From Cornus controversa (taxonomy: Eukaryota; Streptophyta; Magnoliopsida; Cornales; Cornaceae): 64,000 nt of DNA. Positions 33,198 through 45,748 of this stretch are shown here, in pieces. The notes under the pieces are model-generated. The model saw only the letters and a list, made by a program, of their open reading frames with translations. It was not told where the DNA came from and searched no databases. Made by a program: the position numbers and the translations under genes. The DNA is taken from NCBI GenBank assembly GCA_026545225.1, contig CM048848.1, positions 26,948,806 through 27,012,805 on the forward strand. Reading direction: 5' to 3'. Each line of letters starts with the position of its first letter. Position 1 is the stretch's first letter.

Positions 33198-34631
33198 TGA
33201 TGGTGGCTAAACTCGGATTAAATTGTAAGCTTAATTTTTCCCTTTTTACCAAAATATAATTTAACCACTCGCAAGAGCACGAATCTTTGTAGATAAGGTT
33301 CTATATAGAGGGTATCGATCCCACGAGGACTAGTCGAAATTGCCTTAAAGGAAGATTAATTCTACTTTAATTCTAAAAATAGGTTTTTGGATTTTTGTTT
33401 ATAATCTATTGCATGAATGAAATGACAATAAAATTAAAGAGTTGAGTTGGGAGAGAGAGCTAGGGGTGGTTTCCACCACTAGCCATTCATATGTTCATAA
33501 GTGTAGCAAGCATGGGATTCATAAGTTAAATGCCTAACAATGTCATTAGGCTTGTGACCTCAATGACATATCAAAAGATCAATGTGTGTGCTAACCTATC
33601 ATAATCCATCTTCAACAAGCATAGCTCATCAACCTAACTAACTACCTAATTACCCTACTCTCTAGGTGAACCCTACATGCATCCAAACTACCTTGTCTTG
33701 GCATGGTCTATACAAGCAAACATCACACATTCATTTAAACACCATTATCTAGCCATCATTTGCACTTCTTGTAGAATATGCAAATGTTGTGCATTCAAGT
33801 GACAAAATCTACTCTAAGACAAGAATAAATTCCAAATCAAATGAATATATATAAGAAATGTATTTGTGTACATATTCACTAGGCTAAATAATCAACATTT
33901 AACTACAAATCCCCAAGTGCTACAAAAATGAACAAGTTTACATGGCTAGGTGTGTCAACCACACCCTAGTGGAGGAGTTAGTTGGTCATGGCAGCCTTGC
34001 ACCCTTCCATTGATGAAGAAAGTGAAGCTTCTTGATCTGGTTTAGCTCATCTTCTTCCTCTCCCGAAGGTCTCTCCTTGGATGGTCTGATGTATATCTTG
34101 AGAGATATATGAGATATGAGAGATATAGCCCTTTTTGTGTGCTTTTTGACTTCCTTTTCAACCTTGAGACCCACCATATATATATATATATATCAATATA
34201 TATATCCCTTGTATCAAGAAGGTCCCCAAGGGTCTTGTTCAAGTTAGACAATCCCCCTAAGTCATGCAAAAAGGGGGATTTTGTTACAAGTGGGAGAACA
34301 GGTGAGCAAGTGGGCAAGTGGATTCTGCAGAATCTCGATCAATCGAGATTGGATCTCGATTGATCGAGATTTTGATCAATCGAAATGAGATCTCGATCAA
34401 TCAAGATTTCGATTAATCGAGATCAACATCTCGATTGATCGAGATGCCTTTGGCTGCAATTCTGCCTTTTTCTCTTCAGCTGCAAATAGCTTCAAACCTT
34501 GCTCCATTTACTCTAGTACCTGCAATACATCAAAAACACAAAAATACCGTAAACATATCTCGGTAAACACAAAAATGGAACTAACATATGCAATAAAGAG
34601 GGTTCAAATGCATAGAATTGAACACTTATCA
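33198..34631 (-). mobile_element. Solo LTR of an Athila/Tat-type element, 1434 bp
   Basis: Bounded by TG...CA and a perfect 5-bp duplication GCATA (33193-33197 and 34632-34636) inside the B1 integrase. On the minus strand it starts TGATAAGTGTTCAATTC, like the TGATAGGCGTTGAATG start of B. It shares with the B and 63-kb LTRs a core containing ACCCTAGTGGA-GA and TCATGG, so it is a relative on the minus strand. A solo LTR is the scar left when a full element recombines between its LTRs. It carries a palindrome array at 34332-34445. Confidence 0.88.
34332..34445. repeat. Inverted-repeat array ATCTCGAT-NN-ATCGAGAT in the solo LTR
   Basis: Six units in 114 bases. The perfect ones are ATCTCGATCAATCGAGAT (34332) and ATCTCGATTGATCGAGAT (34353 and 34428); near copies lie at 34371, 34390 and 34408. 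The central dinucleotide is CA, TG or TA, so neighbouring units appear in both orientations. Confidence 0.93.
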
Positions 34632-35096
34632 GCATATTCTCGAAAGGACAGTGAGACCGGATAGAAGAGATTGATCATTACGACTGAGTGAGGCACTATG
34701 GCATATTGGATTGCTTACAAGACTACTATTGGTATGTCACCATATCTGTTGGTGTATGGGAAAGCATGTCATCTTCCAGTAGAGATTGAGCATAAGGCAC
34801 TCTGGGTGATCCAAAAATTCAATTTCAATGCGAAAAGAGCTGGAGAAGAAAGAAAGTTACAATTGAATGAATTAGAAGAATTCAGACGTGATGCTTATGA
34901 AAGTTCACAAATTTACAAAGAGAGGATGAAGGCGTTCCATGATCGGCATATTTCACGGAAGTCCTCTCCAGGTGATAAAGTGTGGCTCTTCAATTCAAAA
35001 CTTCGGTTGTTTCTCGAAAAGTTGAGCTCAAGGTGGGATGGACCATTCCAAGTGATTTTGGTTTTTTCCCATGGTGCTGTGGAAATTCAGAGTTTT

Positions 35097-36100
35097 TGAG
35101 ATAATACTTTGATAAAAGTTAATGGGCAAAGGTTGAAGCATTGTGTAAAAGGATTTGTGCCAAAAAGAGACGTGCAGTCCGTCGACTTGACGGATCCCGT
35201 CTATCCGACTTAATCCCTTCGGAGAGTTGATTGTCTCCTATGGATGTTAAATTGTAGGATTTGTATATATTTCTATCCTTTAATTTCTTTAGTTTTCTTT
35301 GATTTTGATTTTTAGTTTTAATTTTCTTAAGTTTTCTTTCAATTTTAGTTGCGTTTTGATGTGTTTTCTTTAAGTTTTTGATGTATAAGTTGCTTTCGGA
35401 GGATGCCAAGAGGTGTACCGAGGTATGTGGACTCAAGGCGGGTGAAAAAAGATCTCTCAGTCGACCTTGGGCGATAGAGACTCCAAAAAATACACGTCCC
35501 GGTCGACCTTGGGCGATGGAGAGAAAGCAGGCCAGTAGAGGGGGGATCGATCGCCCCATTTGAGGGGGATCGATCGCCCCATTTTTTTCCTCACTTGGGA
35601 GGGCCAGCAGGTGGGTGATCAATTGCCTATTGATGGGGAGATCGATCGCCCAAGCATATATGTGGGCTGCCCAAAAATTCTTGCTATATATAGCCTCCCT
35701 CTCCTACTTTGATGCTACTACTTGCTTCCTTGACATCTTTGAGCTCCAATTTGACTCCTACTTCAACCAGGAATATATTTTCTTAAATTGGTGATTCTTA
35801 AACAAGTATTCAACATTGATCATCATCAACATCAACATCAAATTCGGATTGATCATCACTAGTTCTCAAGAAAACTCTCACTTTTTCAAGATCTACATCA
35901 AAGTAAGTAGAGTTTTTATTTTACAAAATTGTGCCAATCTTTTTGAGGGCTTTTGAAGACCAAGTTTGGGGGGAATAATTGGTGCATTGAATTGTTCAAT
36001 TTGGGGTGGAAAATTACCGAAAGAAGAGGTTGAAGGATACACTTTTATTGTGCACGCCAAGTGTTTGATTTGATTCCTCAACCAAGATTTTTCTATTTTC
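35097..36100. other. B1 sequence between integrase and the extra ORF
   Basis: No ORF is supported. Carries the GATCGATCG palindrome array and two copies of GTCGACCTTGGGCGAT (about 35460 and 35502). Confidence 0.6.
35541..35651. repeat. Palindrome array GGGGGATCGATCGCCCC in B1
   Basis: Copies at 35541-35557 and 35564-35580, a partial copy at 35639-35651, and a mutated GATCAATTGCC form near 35618. The B2 counterpart on the other strand at 45303-45447 has the perfect 16-base palindrome. Confidence 0.9.
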
Positions 36101-37339
36101 ATGGCACCAAAGAGAGCAATTCACCAAGGTGCTTCCAGCTTGCGCAATCCTCACTGAGCACGACATGACCCAACACCTGTTTCCTCCAGATCTCGCCGAG
36201 ATGGAATTCATGAGAGATGGCATCCAAGAGCCTTGAATTTTGAAATAATGTTTGACATCGCCAAACTATATGCTATGTTTCCCGAGACACGATGGGGAAT
36301 TTCTGACATCTATCGTCGTCGGTCAGCTTCTATTTTTGTTCCCTTATCTACGACTATCTACCTGAGGCTCGTCAAGGTCTTTTATCAGAACTTAATGTCA
36401 AAACCTGATGAGCAGGGTGTGCTTATTTCTTCAATGGATGGAACGTGAGTTTATGTTGATATATCTGTAATTACTATTGCCATGGGCTATCCTCATGAGT
36501 GCCCGGCTGATTTGACCAATATCTACACTCCTCTACTCGATGATTTGTTGGTGGGTAACTTGGTTGCACGTTTGTGTGCTAACCAATTCTCTAGGCCAAA
36601 GTAGAATACAGCTTCAAAGTCTTCTATGCCAAATTATTTATGGTTCCTTGATGCTGTTTTGTTCAATAATATATGTCCCATTGGACATAAAACTGAGAGG
36701 CATCAAAAGTTCCTTAGAGCTTTATATGCCATACATTTTGGGCATTGGCTATCATTCCCATAGATTGTTTGGGGCCATATTGAAAAATTCTATTCCAAGG
36801 TTGTGGCCAAGGCACCAGATAGTGCAACTGACTGAGAGTTTCCATTCCTTACTATCATTCATCAGTTGCTTATTGCACAGGGATATACAGTCAATGAGGA
36901 CGAGCTTGCCTTTTCACGTGATATTCATTATGGCACACATGAATGGAATTTAAGCCAATCTCATATGCATCAAAGAGTCATAGCTGCACTAGGTGAAGTG
37001 TCTTGATTGGCTTAGGGAGGGGAACCTGTAGATATACCACTACTGGTGGAAGATTCAGAGGTGATGGAAGAAGAAGAAGAAGAGGATGTACATGCACAAG
37101 CTGGTGGACATGATTATCATTATTTAGAGGGGCAGATTGTTGGGTTGACCACCCAATTTGGCACCCTCCAGACAGAGGTTTTCACACAGTTTGGAGCTAT
37201 AAAAACTGAGATGGTGGATTAGTTTTTGTGAAACTCACTAGGATCAGCTAGAGATGAGGAGGATGCTGCGTGCACTGATGCACCAGGTGAACTTGGATCC
37301 AGATGCTTAGTCACCACCACATCCTTGACTGGAAGGTAA
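36101..37339 (+). pseudogene. B1 extra 3' ORF resembling Transposase_32-type proteins
   Basis: From ATG 36101 (MAPKRAIHQGASS) to a stop at 37337-37339, a broken frame encodes TTIYLRLVKVFYQNLMS, VYVDISVITIAMGYP, RALYAIHFGHWLSFP and FPFLTIIHQLLIAQGYTVNE, then an acidic E-rich stretch and QIVGLTTQFGTLQ. The order of blocks (FY-NL, a VDIS-like strand, a long helical ALYAI segment, FPFLTIIHQLL) parallels the plant transposon protein split by element A (PF20167 type), though residue identity is low. Several in-frame stops and at least one frameshift make it dead. Its place between integrase and the 3' LTR is where Athila elements keep an env-like ORF, but no signal peptide or membrane helix is seen. 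Confidence 0.5.
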
Positions 37340-38655
37340 CTCTCTTTTGTATTTTATTTTATTTTATTTATCTTTAGTTCTATTTTTCTTTCTGACTTTA
37401 ATTTCAAAAATAAATAAATAAATAAATTTTTAGATTTTTTTATTTCATATTTATTTTCACCCATACTATTTTCACCACATACTATTTTATTTTCTTAGTT
37501 AGTTTATTTTATTTTATTTTGTTTTGTTTTTAGATAGAATGTTATTAGTACCTTATGTAGGTGCTTAACTTGCAATTCTTGAGTATGTTTTAAATTTTTT
37601 AGAAACTATGGTTTAAATTATGTGATTTTTATCATGGTTTGCATTGACATGTTTTGGAGTGATTGATTTTAGTTTCCTCACATGCACAGACACACTAGCA
37701 TAATTTTGTGGGGTATAAACTATGGCTCTGAATTGTTGAGTTACATATGCTTGATATTAATTGGTATCTCTTGAGAATGAGTACCGATGATGTGCTACAC
37801 TTGACTTCAATGAAAAAGAGAAAAAAAGAAACAAAGAGAAAAGAAAACAGAAAAAGAATATGTGGAATAAGCAAATCAATTTGTTCCTTTTCATGAGTAA
37901 CCGGGCCTCTATGCCTCAGGAAGTACGGAGTGTTCGCGTCAAAAATGAAAGGGTGAGAAAAGATGAGCATTGGTTGTCTTGATTTGTAGCCTGACTGATT
38001 CGAGTAATTAGGTTCTTCGGCCCTAAAGCCATCTGGTTTGGGAGTCACTGATTGAAAGCTTACTACATGCATCTTTCAGAAAACTTAATAGATCAAGACA
38101 TTGCACAACCAATAAACTAAGGAAAAAAAGAATGAGAAAAAAAAATAAAAAAGTCATGTATTCATGTTTGGAAGTATGATTTAAATAAGGGGAGCTAGTG
38201 AGTTGAAGGGGTATGTGCCTTAATATATTCAGAGCTTGGTTATGCTACATGAGATGACTGCTAGTTCACTTTACACGAGGAAGCTAGAGTTGGTTATTTT
38301 GAGATATGTTGATGTGAATTATGCATGGCGGCCATTGATTTGAATTATGAAATTTGAAAGTTTGAAATTATTCTTGAATGCAAGTTTGTAACTATATATT
38401 GTAATCTTCTTCTTGAATTAATGTTGAAATAAAATTTTGAATGTTTGTGGGTAACATTTCTGGAAACCCTCACGAGACTATACTCATCCACTAGGGGTAA
38501 CCTAGGGGTTTAAAGGCTTGTTGCATATGCTAAATGCAATCGTTTCTCCCACGAAAGTGGAGTTGGGTAGTTTAGTTAGTATTTGTTAGTTTCTTTTGTT
38601 TTAGTTTTGTTTTATTCTATTGATAAGGGACTAGCAATATGTAAGTTTGGGGGTG
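37340..38655. other. B1 3' noncoding region and polypurine tract
   Basis: Low-complexity TTTTA runs, then sequence that recurs inverted in B2 (43660-44900). It ends in AAGTTTGGGGGTG (38643-38655), the polypurine tract that primes plus-strand DNA synthesis, directly before the 3' LTR. Confidence 0.75.
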
Positions 38656-40094
38656 TGATAGGCGTTGAATGTTACGCATTCTAGCCTCTTAACTTATGTA
38701 TTTTATTCTCTTAGTGATAGATTATTTTTTTATTTTACTTCGTTTTAGTGTTTTTTGTATTTTCAGGGCCTTAATGATTATTTCAGTTAAAGAAGACATC
38801 AAAGATGGGTAGATGAAGCCTATATCAAGGAGATTCATTCAACCATTTATTTAAACTCAAATCAGCCCAAGGAAGAGGTCCAAGAGAATTACAGCTGCTT
38901 AAGAAGGTTTCGGGCCTAAAGCCCAAATCTGCGCATAATACAGTCTTAATCCCGTTTTGGAAAATGGACTAGAAATCTTATTTTCGAACCTCAAATCAAC
39001 TTAATTCCTAAGTTGAATGAAATTTGATTCTGCACACTTTTGTATTTCACAAAAATTCTATGAATCAGACTTCTAGTGGGTCAAAAGTTGAGCCGAACAT
39101 CAGCAGGAAAAATCCACCTGATTAGTGCTGCGGGAAAACCTAATTAATTCCTAGTGAAGACTAGGAGGCTGAGTTTAAGGGAGATTACAGAGATTGGAGA
39201 GTCTGAGAGGGCTGAGGAGAGAACAGAAACATATTTTGCAGAGCCATTGGAGAACGAACTCATACGCATAATTCATGAAGATGATGTCTTCTTCCTCAAC
39301 AGTTGAAGCTTCTTCTTCTACCATGAGCGGCTAGTTCATCCACTAGGGTTTTGATGTAGCCCTAACAAAGCATCAATGGTTTGATTGTTTTAATTATTGG
39401 GGACCTTTATATATATGCATAGATTGTGTAATTGAGAGGATTCTTATTATAGAATTGAGCAATAAAAGTCTTGTAAATTCAATCTTAATGATTTCTTATC
39501 TTGTCTTAGATATTTAGTTGTTGTTATTGAACTCAATCTCTCTTATTTTTTGTGATCACGAGAGCGATTATTACACAATGGTAATCACTGAATATATCAT
39601 TAAAGCTTTGATGGATTATGCCTAGAGAAAATGAACCATACTGCACCATAGATTAGAGTAGTTAGGCAGATGGCCCACGCCAATCGAAGGTAGTCCATGA
39701 CTTAGTCTTAATCATATGTTATCTTCTTGATGGATGAAGGTGAGCTTGTAACCACCGACACCACTTATGCATGATGTAATTCCCTATAGTTGATTCAATT
39801 GACCATTGATTGTGGAGTTAGTGGTGAAGTCAAATACTCTAAATTTCTCTTATATTATCTTCACTATCTATTTACTTTGATTTACTTTTGTTTAACTTTT
39901 TAATTAGTTTAAAAATCAGAATTCTTTTCTTATAAATTTAATTAGAATTAATTCCGTATTCCAACTCATCAGACCATAATCCCTGAGGTACGATACCCAT
40001 TTCGATAGCCCTATTCTGCAAGGAATTCGTTCTACTGCGAAGTGTGAAAATTTTTAATTGATTTACTTTTTGAGTCACACTCACACACGAATTA
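38656..40094 (+). repeat. 3' LTR of B1
   Basis: Starts TGATAGGCGTTGAATGTTAC, ends CACACACGAATTA (final CA mutated to TA). 1439 bases, about 50 shorter than the 5' LTR because of indels. Confidence 0.9.
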
Positions 40095-40097
40095 AGT

Positions 40098-40910
40098 ACG
40101 GCTTTTCATCCTTAGACGGATGGTCAGTCTGAGCGTACTATACAGGTTTTGGAGGATCTGCTATGGGCGTGTGTACTTAATCTTCGGGGTAGTTAGGAGG
40201 ATCACCTTCCTTTGATGGAGTTTGCATACAATAATAGCTATCAAGCTAGTATTGAGATGGCTCCATTTGAGGCTTTGTATGGTAGACTGTGTAGGTCACC
40301 TATCTGTTGGACTGAGGTTGGGGAGACAGTTTCTTTGGGACTAGATTTAGTTCGGGAAATTACAAAGATTAAGGTAATTCGGCAAAGATTGCTTACGGCT
40401 CAGAGTCGTCAGAAAAGCTATGCCGATAAGAGATGACGACCTTCGACATTTGAGGTAGGGGATCATGTTTTTATGAAGGTCTCACCACAGAGAGGTTTGA
40501 TGAGGTTTGGTCGTAGTGCCAAGCTAGCGCCATGATTTATCAGACCATTTGAGACTTTGGATCAGATAGGAGAAGTTGCCTATCGCTTGGCATTGCCACT
40601 GCAATTGTCAAGTGTGCACAATACTTTCCATGTGTCTATGTTGAGGAAGTATAAACCGGACCCTTCACATATACTTGATTGGATAGACCTTGAGGTGGAG
40701 GAGGACGTGTCATACGAAGAGAGGCTGATACAGATTCTAGACACTAGAAAGCAAGTTCTTCGGGCTAAGATCATTCCATTGGTTAAGGTGCTTTGGAGTC
40801 ATCACGGGGTAGAAAAGCTACATGGGAGGGAGAACAAGTCCAATCAAAGTAACCCGAGTTGTTCATCACTTGAGGTACATTCTAATTTTAAGGACAAAAT
40901 TCCTATAAGG
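40098..40910 (+). pseudogene. Element C integrase C-terminus with chromodomain-like tail
   Basis: Begins abruptly after B1 with AFHP-stop-TDGQSERTIQVLE, LMEFAYNNSYQASIEMAPFE and LYGRLCRSPICWTEVGE, the end of the integrase core of a chromovirus. It then has LDQIGEVAYRLALPLQLSSV and HNTFHVSMLRKYKPD, and finally VKVLWSHHGVE, where the chromodomain-type KVLW block normally continues EATWE but is shifted here. Stops at 40113, 40193 and 40434 and a frameshift show decay. The tail runs into a purine-rich tract and the C LTR. All upstream parts of C are missing. Confidence 0.8.
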
Positions 40911-42172
40911 TTGGGAGGTTGTAGAGACCGTGCCCAATTTTGGTCGATTTTTCAAATTTTCGTCATTTATTGCGTTAAATGCATTTTAAATGATATTTAA
41001 CATGTTTTGAATGCAGGAAACATGTTTAGTAAGTTGGGATAGGGTTTTGGAAAGTTTTGGGAACTTTAAAAAAAGTTTGACTTTTTGGTCAACGGCAGTC
41101 CTGTGATGAGGTTAAGTGAGTTCGGGAAATTTAAGAAAATTTTGAGATATTTTATTTTTGGCCATGGACTAAACGAAATGTTTAGAATGTAATGGAAGTG
41201 ATTTCGAGTCCAACAGAGTTTTCGATAATTAATTCAGAGATCGGGAGGGTACGTTAAATGGCCGAGGGCAAAATGGTCTTTTCGCACCCCTAGGAGTGGA
41301 ATAAATATCTAGGGGATCAGAGATATTCATTTTTACAGATCTATCTCTCTCTTTCTCTAAAGCTCTTACTTCATCTGTCTCCATTCTCTCTAGAATTTGG
41401 AAGGCTTAAGGTGTGATTTGGATATTCCCGAAGAAGGGGAGTGTGTAGGGGACATTAAGGGCATCGGTTTGAATCGATCAAAGTCTTCGTTTTGTAAAGT
41501 TAGGATGGCTGGGATTTTCAAAAGAGGGATTCAAGGCTTAAGATTTGTGGTAGGGGTGCTAGACTCATTCCTACTTTGATCTTATAGGTCACTTTTATAT
41601 GACATGAAAAATAGATTTGATTTCTTGAGCCTAAGGTTATGTATATGTGTACATATGTATACCATTGTGATTTATGCATGTACAAATGTCTAACTTGTTA
41701 GTTAGGACTTATATATATTGTGTATGTGCAAATGTGACTATGAATGCTTTTGATGAAAAATGTGTTCACTTGATAAAAACATGAAAATGTGAGTGTTTAT
41801 AAATTTATGCATGAAAGATGTGACTTTTCTCGTAAAATGCATAAGCATGATGATTTTCATGATGTGAGTGTGATGACATTGTGACAACTTTGAAGTAGAA
41901 GGAAAATGCATTTATTTGATAAAATGCATTGCATTGTGTTGATTAAGTGCATTGATGCGATTATGTGCACTATGTGAAAAGTTAGGTTTTTGGGGCATGA
42001 CAACATTGAGAAGTAAGATAAGGAGATGAACCCTAGGGTGAAAGACCCAAAACTTGGCCAAGCGGATGACGCATCCGTCGGAATAGTAACCGAAAAGCGT
42101 AAGTAGAGTTTGGATACTGAAGAGACCCTTACTATGGAGGTGGTGTAATAAGCTAGTCCCCATTGCATTGAT

Positions 42173-43659
42173 TGATTCGTGTGTGAGTGTGACTCAAAAA
42201 GTATACCAATTAAAATTTCCACACTTCGCAATAGAACGAATTCCTTGCAGAATAGGGCTATCGAAAGGGGTATCGTACCTCAGGGATTATGGTCTGATGA
42301 GTTGGAATACGGAATTAATTCTAATTAAATTTATAAGAAAAGAATTCTGATTTTTAAACTAATTAAAAAGATAAAATAAAATAAATCAAAGTAAACAAGA
42401 TAGTGAAGATAATAAGAGAGAAATCTAGGGTGTTTGACTTCACCACTAACTCCACAATCAATGGTCAATTGAATCAACTATAGGGGAATTACATCATGCA
42501 TAAGTGGTGTCGGTGGCTACAAGCTCACCTTCATCCGTCAAGAAGATAACATATGATTAAGGCTAAGCCATGGACTATCTTCGATTGGCATGGGCCATCT
42601 GCCTAACTACTCTAATCTAGGGTGCAGTATGGTTCATCTTCTCTAGGCATAATCCATCAAAGCTCATAACAATATATTCAGTGACTACCATTGTGTAATA
42701 ATCTCTCTCATGATCACAGAAAATAAAAGAGATTGAGTTCAATAACAACAACTAAATATCTAAGACAAGATAAGAAATTATTGAGATTGAATTTACAAGA
42801 CTTTTATTGCTCAATTCTATAATAAGAATCCTCTGAATTACACAATCTATGCATGTATAAAGGTCTCCAATAATTAAAACAATCAAACCATTGATGCTTT
42901 GTTAGGGCTACATCAAAACCCTAGTGGATGAACTAGCCGCTCATGGTAGAAGAAGAAGCTTCAACTGTTGAGGAAGAAGACATCATCTTTCTGACTTCTG
43001 CGTATGACTTTGTTCTCCAATGGCTCTGCAATATGTTTCTGTTCTCTTCTCAGCCCTCTCAGACTCTCCAAGCTCTGTTCTCTCTGCTGTCAGCTCTTTA
43101 TTCCCCAAGAGAATACACCAAAGTCCTAATCCAGTTAGGAATAAATTAGGGTTTCCCGCAGCACTAATCAGGTGGGTTTTTTCTGCTGACTTCGGCCCAA
43201 CTTTTGACCTACTAGAAGTCCGATTTACGGAATTTTCTTGAAATACAAAAGTGTGCAGAATCAAATTTCGTTCAACCCTTCGTGAAAATAATGTCGATTT
43301 GAGGCTCGGAAATAAGATTTCTGGTCCATTTTCCAAAACGGGATTGAGACTGTATTATGCGCAGATTTGGGCTTCAGGCCCGAAACCTTCTTAAGCAGTT
43401 GTAATTCTCTTGGACCTCTTTCTTGGGCTGAATTGAGTTGAAATAAATGGTTGAGTGAATCTCCTTGATGTAGGCTTCATCTCACCATCTTGGATGTCTT
43501 CTTTTAAAGCCCAAAAGCTTGGTTTTAACTGAAATAATCATTAAGGCCCTGAAAATACAAAAAACACTAAAACAAAGTAAAATTACAAAATAATCTATCA
43601 CTAAGAGAATAAAATACATAAGTTAAGAGGCTAGAATGCGTAACATTCAACGCCTATCA
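42173..43659 (-). repeat. 3' LTR of B2
   Basis: 1487 bases, the minus strand starting TGATAGGCGTTGAATG at 43659 and ending CACACGAATCA at 42173. Short ORFs inside are not genes. Confidence 0.95.
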
Positions 43660-45748
43660 CACCCCCAAACTTACATATTGCTAGTCCCTTAGCAATAGAA
43701 TAAAACAAAACTAAAACAAAGGAAACTAACAATTACTAACTAAACTACCTAACTCCACTTTCGTGGGAGAAACGATTGCATTTAGCATTTGCAACAAGCC
43801 TTTAAACCCCTAGGTTCCCCCTAGTGGACGAGTATAGTCTCGTGAGGGTTTCCAGAAATGTTACCCACAAACATTCAAAATTCTGTTTCAACATTAATTT
43901 AAGAGGAAGATTACAACATATAGTTACAAACTTGCATTCAAGAATAATTTCAAATTTTCAAATTCCATAATTCAAATTAATGGTCCCCATGCATAATTCA
44001 CATCAACATATCTCAAAATAACCAACTCTAGCTTCCTCATGTAAAGTGAACTAACAGTCATCTCATGTAGCATAACCCAGCTCTGAATATATTAAGGCAC
44101 ATACCCCTTCAACTCACTAGCTCCCCTTATTAAAATCATACTTCCAAACATGAATACATGACTTTTCCATTTTTTTTTCTTCATTTTTTTTTTCATTACT
44201 TTATTGGTTGTGCAATATCTTAATTGATTAAGCTTCCTGAAAGATCCATGTAGGAAGCTTTCAGTCAGTGACTCCCAAACTAGATGGCTTTAGGGCACTA
44301 GCTTTAAGATACCCCGAAGACCTAATTACTCGAATCAATCAGGCTACAAATCAAGACAACCAATGCTCATCTTTTCTCACCCTTTCACTTTTGACGCGAA
44401 CACTCCGTGCTTCCTGAGGCATAGAGGCCCGGTTACTCATGAAAAGGATCAAATTGATTTGCTTATTCATCACTTTTTTTTTCTTTTCCTTTTCTTCTCT
44501 TTTTTCTTCTTTTCAAGTCAAGTAAACACATCATTGGTACTCATTCTCAAGAGATACTAATTAATATCAAGCATATGTAACTCAATAACTCAAAACATAA
44601 GTTTATACCCCACAAGATTATGCTAGTGTGTTTGTGCATGTAAGGAAACTAAAATTAATCACTCCAAAACATGTTATTACAAACCATGATTAAAACCACA
44701 AAATTCAAACCATAGTTTTCAAGAATTTAAAACATACTCAAAAATTGCAAGTTATGCACCTACACAAGGTATTAATCCTTTGAATAATGTCAAAACATTC
44801 TATCTAAAAATAAAACAAAATAAAATAAAATAAACAAACTAAGAAAATAAAAATAAAATAAAATCCTAATACAAGAAGAATTTCATAAATTTTCCCCCAT
44901 ATGCAATAAGCACAAAAATAGGCATCGCCTCATCCCCAAACTTAAACTGTACATTATCCTCAATGTACTATCAATCAAAGCAAAGAGAAAAGTAAGAACG
45001 ATGTTACCAGAAATTCGGAGTATGAGTGGCAAGAAAATAGAGCACACCACTAGCATGAAGGCAATGCAAGCACACCCCCAAACTTGGATGTTACAACCTG
45101 TCAAAACAACCACTAAACGCCAAGACCAAGTGAAAATAGGGGAAAAAAAATAAAAATAAATAAATAAATAAAATTAAAAAAAATAAAATAAAATGATCAA
45201 AAGGCATTGAATACAAAGGAGAGGGGAAAAAGAGAAAATTTTTTTTTTTTTTTTTTAATTTTTTCAATTTTTTTTTTTTTCAATTTTCAAATTTTTTTTT
45301 TCGGGCGATCGATCCCCCAGAATGTGGGCGATCGATCGCCCACCTGGGAACAAAATTTTCAAATTTTTTTTTTTTTTAATTTTTAATTTTTTTTTTCTCT
45401 GGGCGATCGATCGCCCCTACTGATCCGAACTGGGCTGTCCATCGCCCAAGGTCAACCGGGAAGGGTATTTATGAAGTCTCTATCGCCCAAGGTCGACCGA
45501 GAGGGCCTTTTTTCACCTATTTTGGGTCCGAATACCCCGACACACCTCTCGACATCCCTCGAAAGCAACTACAACATCAAAACTTCAAAGATAACTTATT
45601 AAAACACACCTAAAATTGAAAGAAAAACTAAGAAAACATGAACTAAAAATTAAAAGAAAGAAAACTAAAGAAATTAAATGGATAGAAATACATACAACCC
45701 CTACAATTTAACGTCCGTAGGTGACGGTCATCGACTTCAATTGAAAGT
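43660..45748 (-). other. B2 3' noncoding region with polypurine tract and T-runs
   Basis: The polypurine tract AAGTTTGGGGGTG is at 43672-43660. No ORF is supported; the extra 3' ORF of B1 is not present. 45235-45400 is dominated by A/T homopolymers flanking the palindrome array. Confidence 0.75.
45303..45447. repeat. Palindrome array GGGCGATCGATCGCCC in B2
   Basis: Perfect 16-base palindromes at 45326-45341 and 45401-45416, a one-sided variant at 45303-45318 and a mutated copy (GGGCTGTCCATCGCCC) at 45432-45447. AAGGTC(G/A)ACCG words follow at 45449 and 45490. Confidence 0.93.

Larger units (their letters stand above)
32390..35096 (+). pseudogene. B1 integrase, split by a solo LTR
   Basis: The reading resumes in the linker before integrase (YADIMNYLATRKV, DQIIRWCVP), so RT and RNase H are deleted. 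The HHCC finger is damaged: GGYFS replaces the usual GGHF, but CKSYDHC is kept. The catalytic core has its first Asp in WGIDFMGPF, the second in ISDGGSHF and the Glu in the HPQTSEQVE-NQEIK block. At 33197 the solo LTR interrupts the frame. The rest (34637-35096) gives AYKTTIGMSPYLLVYGKACH and a C-terminal DKVWLFNSKLRLF domain after a frameshift. There is also a stop near 33049. Integrase would join the cDNA to the host chromosome. Confidence 0.85.
28351..40094 (+). mobile_element. Element B1: Athila/Tat-like LTR retrotransposon
   Basis: LTRs of 1489 and 1439 bases start TGATAGGCGTTGAATGTTAC and end CACACACGAATCA. A tRNA-Asp primer-binding site, gag, protease, integrase and a polypurine tract lie in the right order. 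RT and RNase H are missing, every ORF has stops, and a solo LTR is inserted in integrase. The flanking pentamers ATGAC and AGTAC agree at 3 of 5 bases, and the flanks come from different parts of chromovirus elements (gag on the left, integrase on the right), so the neighbourhood has been rearranged. An extra ORF between integrase and the 3' LTR resembles the Transposase_32 family. Confidence 0.85.

Noticed and set aside
34332-34445. CRISPR-like array
   Set aside because: Repeats are palindromes with almost no spacers and orientation flips, inside a plant solo LTR; no cas genes.
42943-43336. ORFs in the B2 LTRs (repeated at 49228-49621)
   Set aside because: Present in both LTRs with frame-neutral and frame-changing differences alike and no domain; LTR noncoding sequence.
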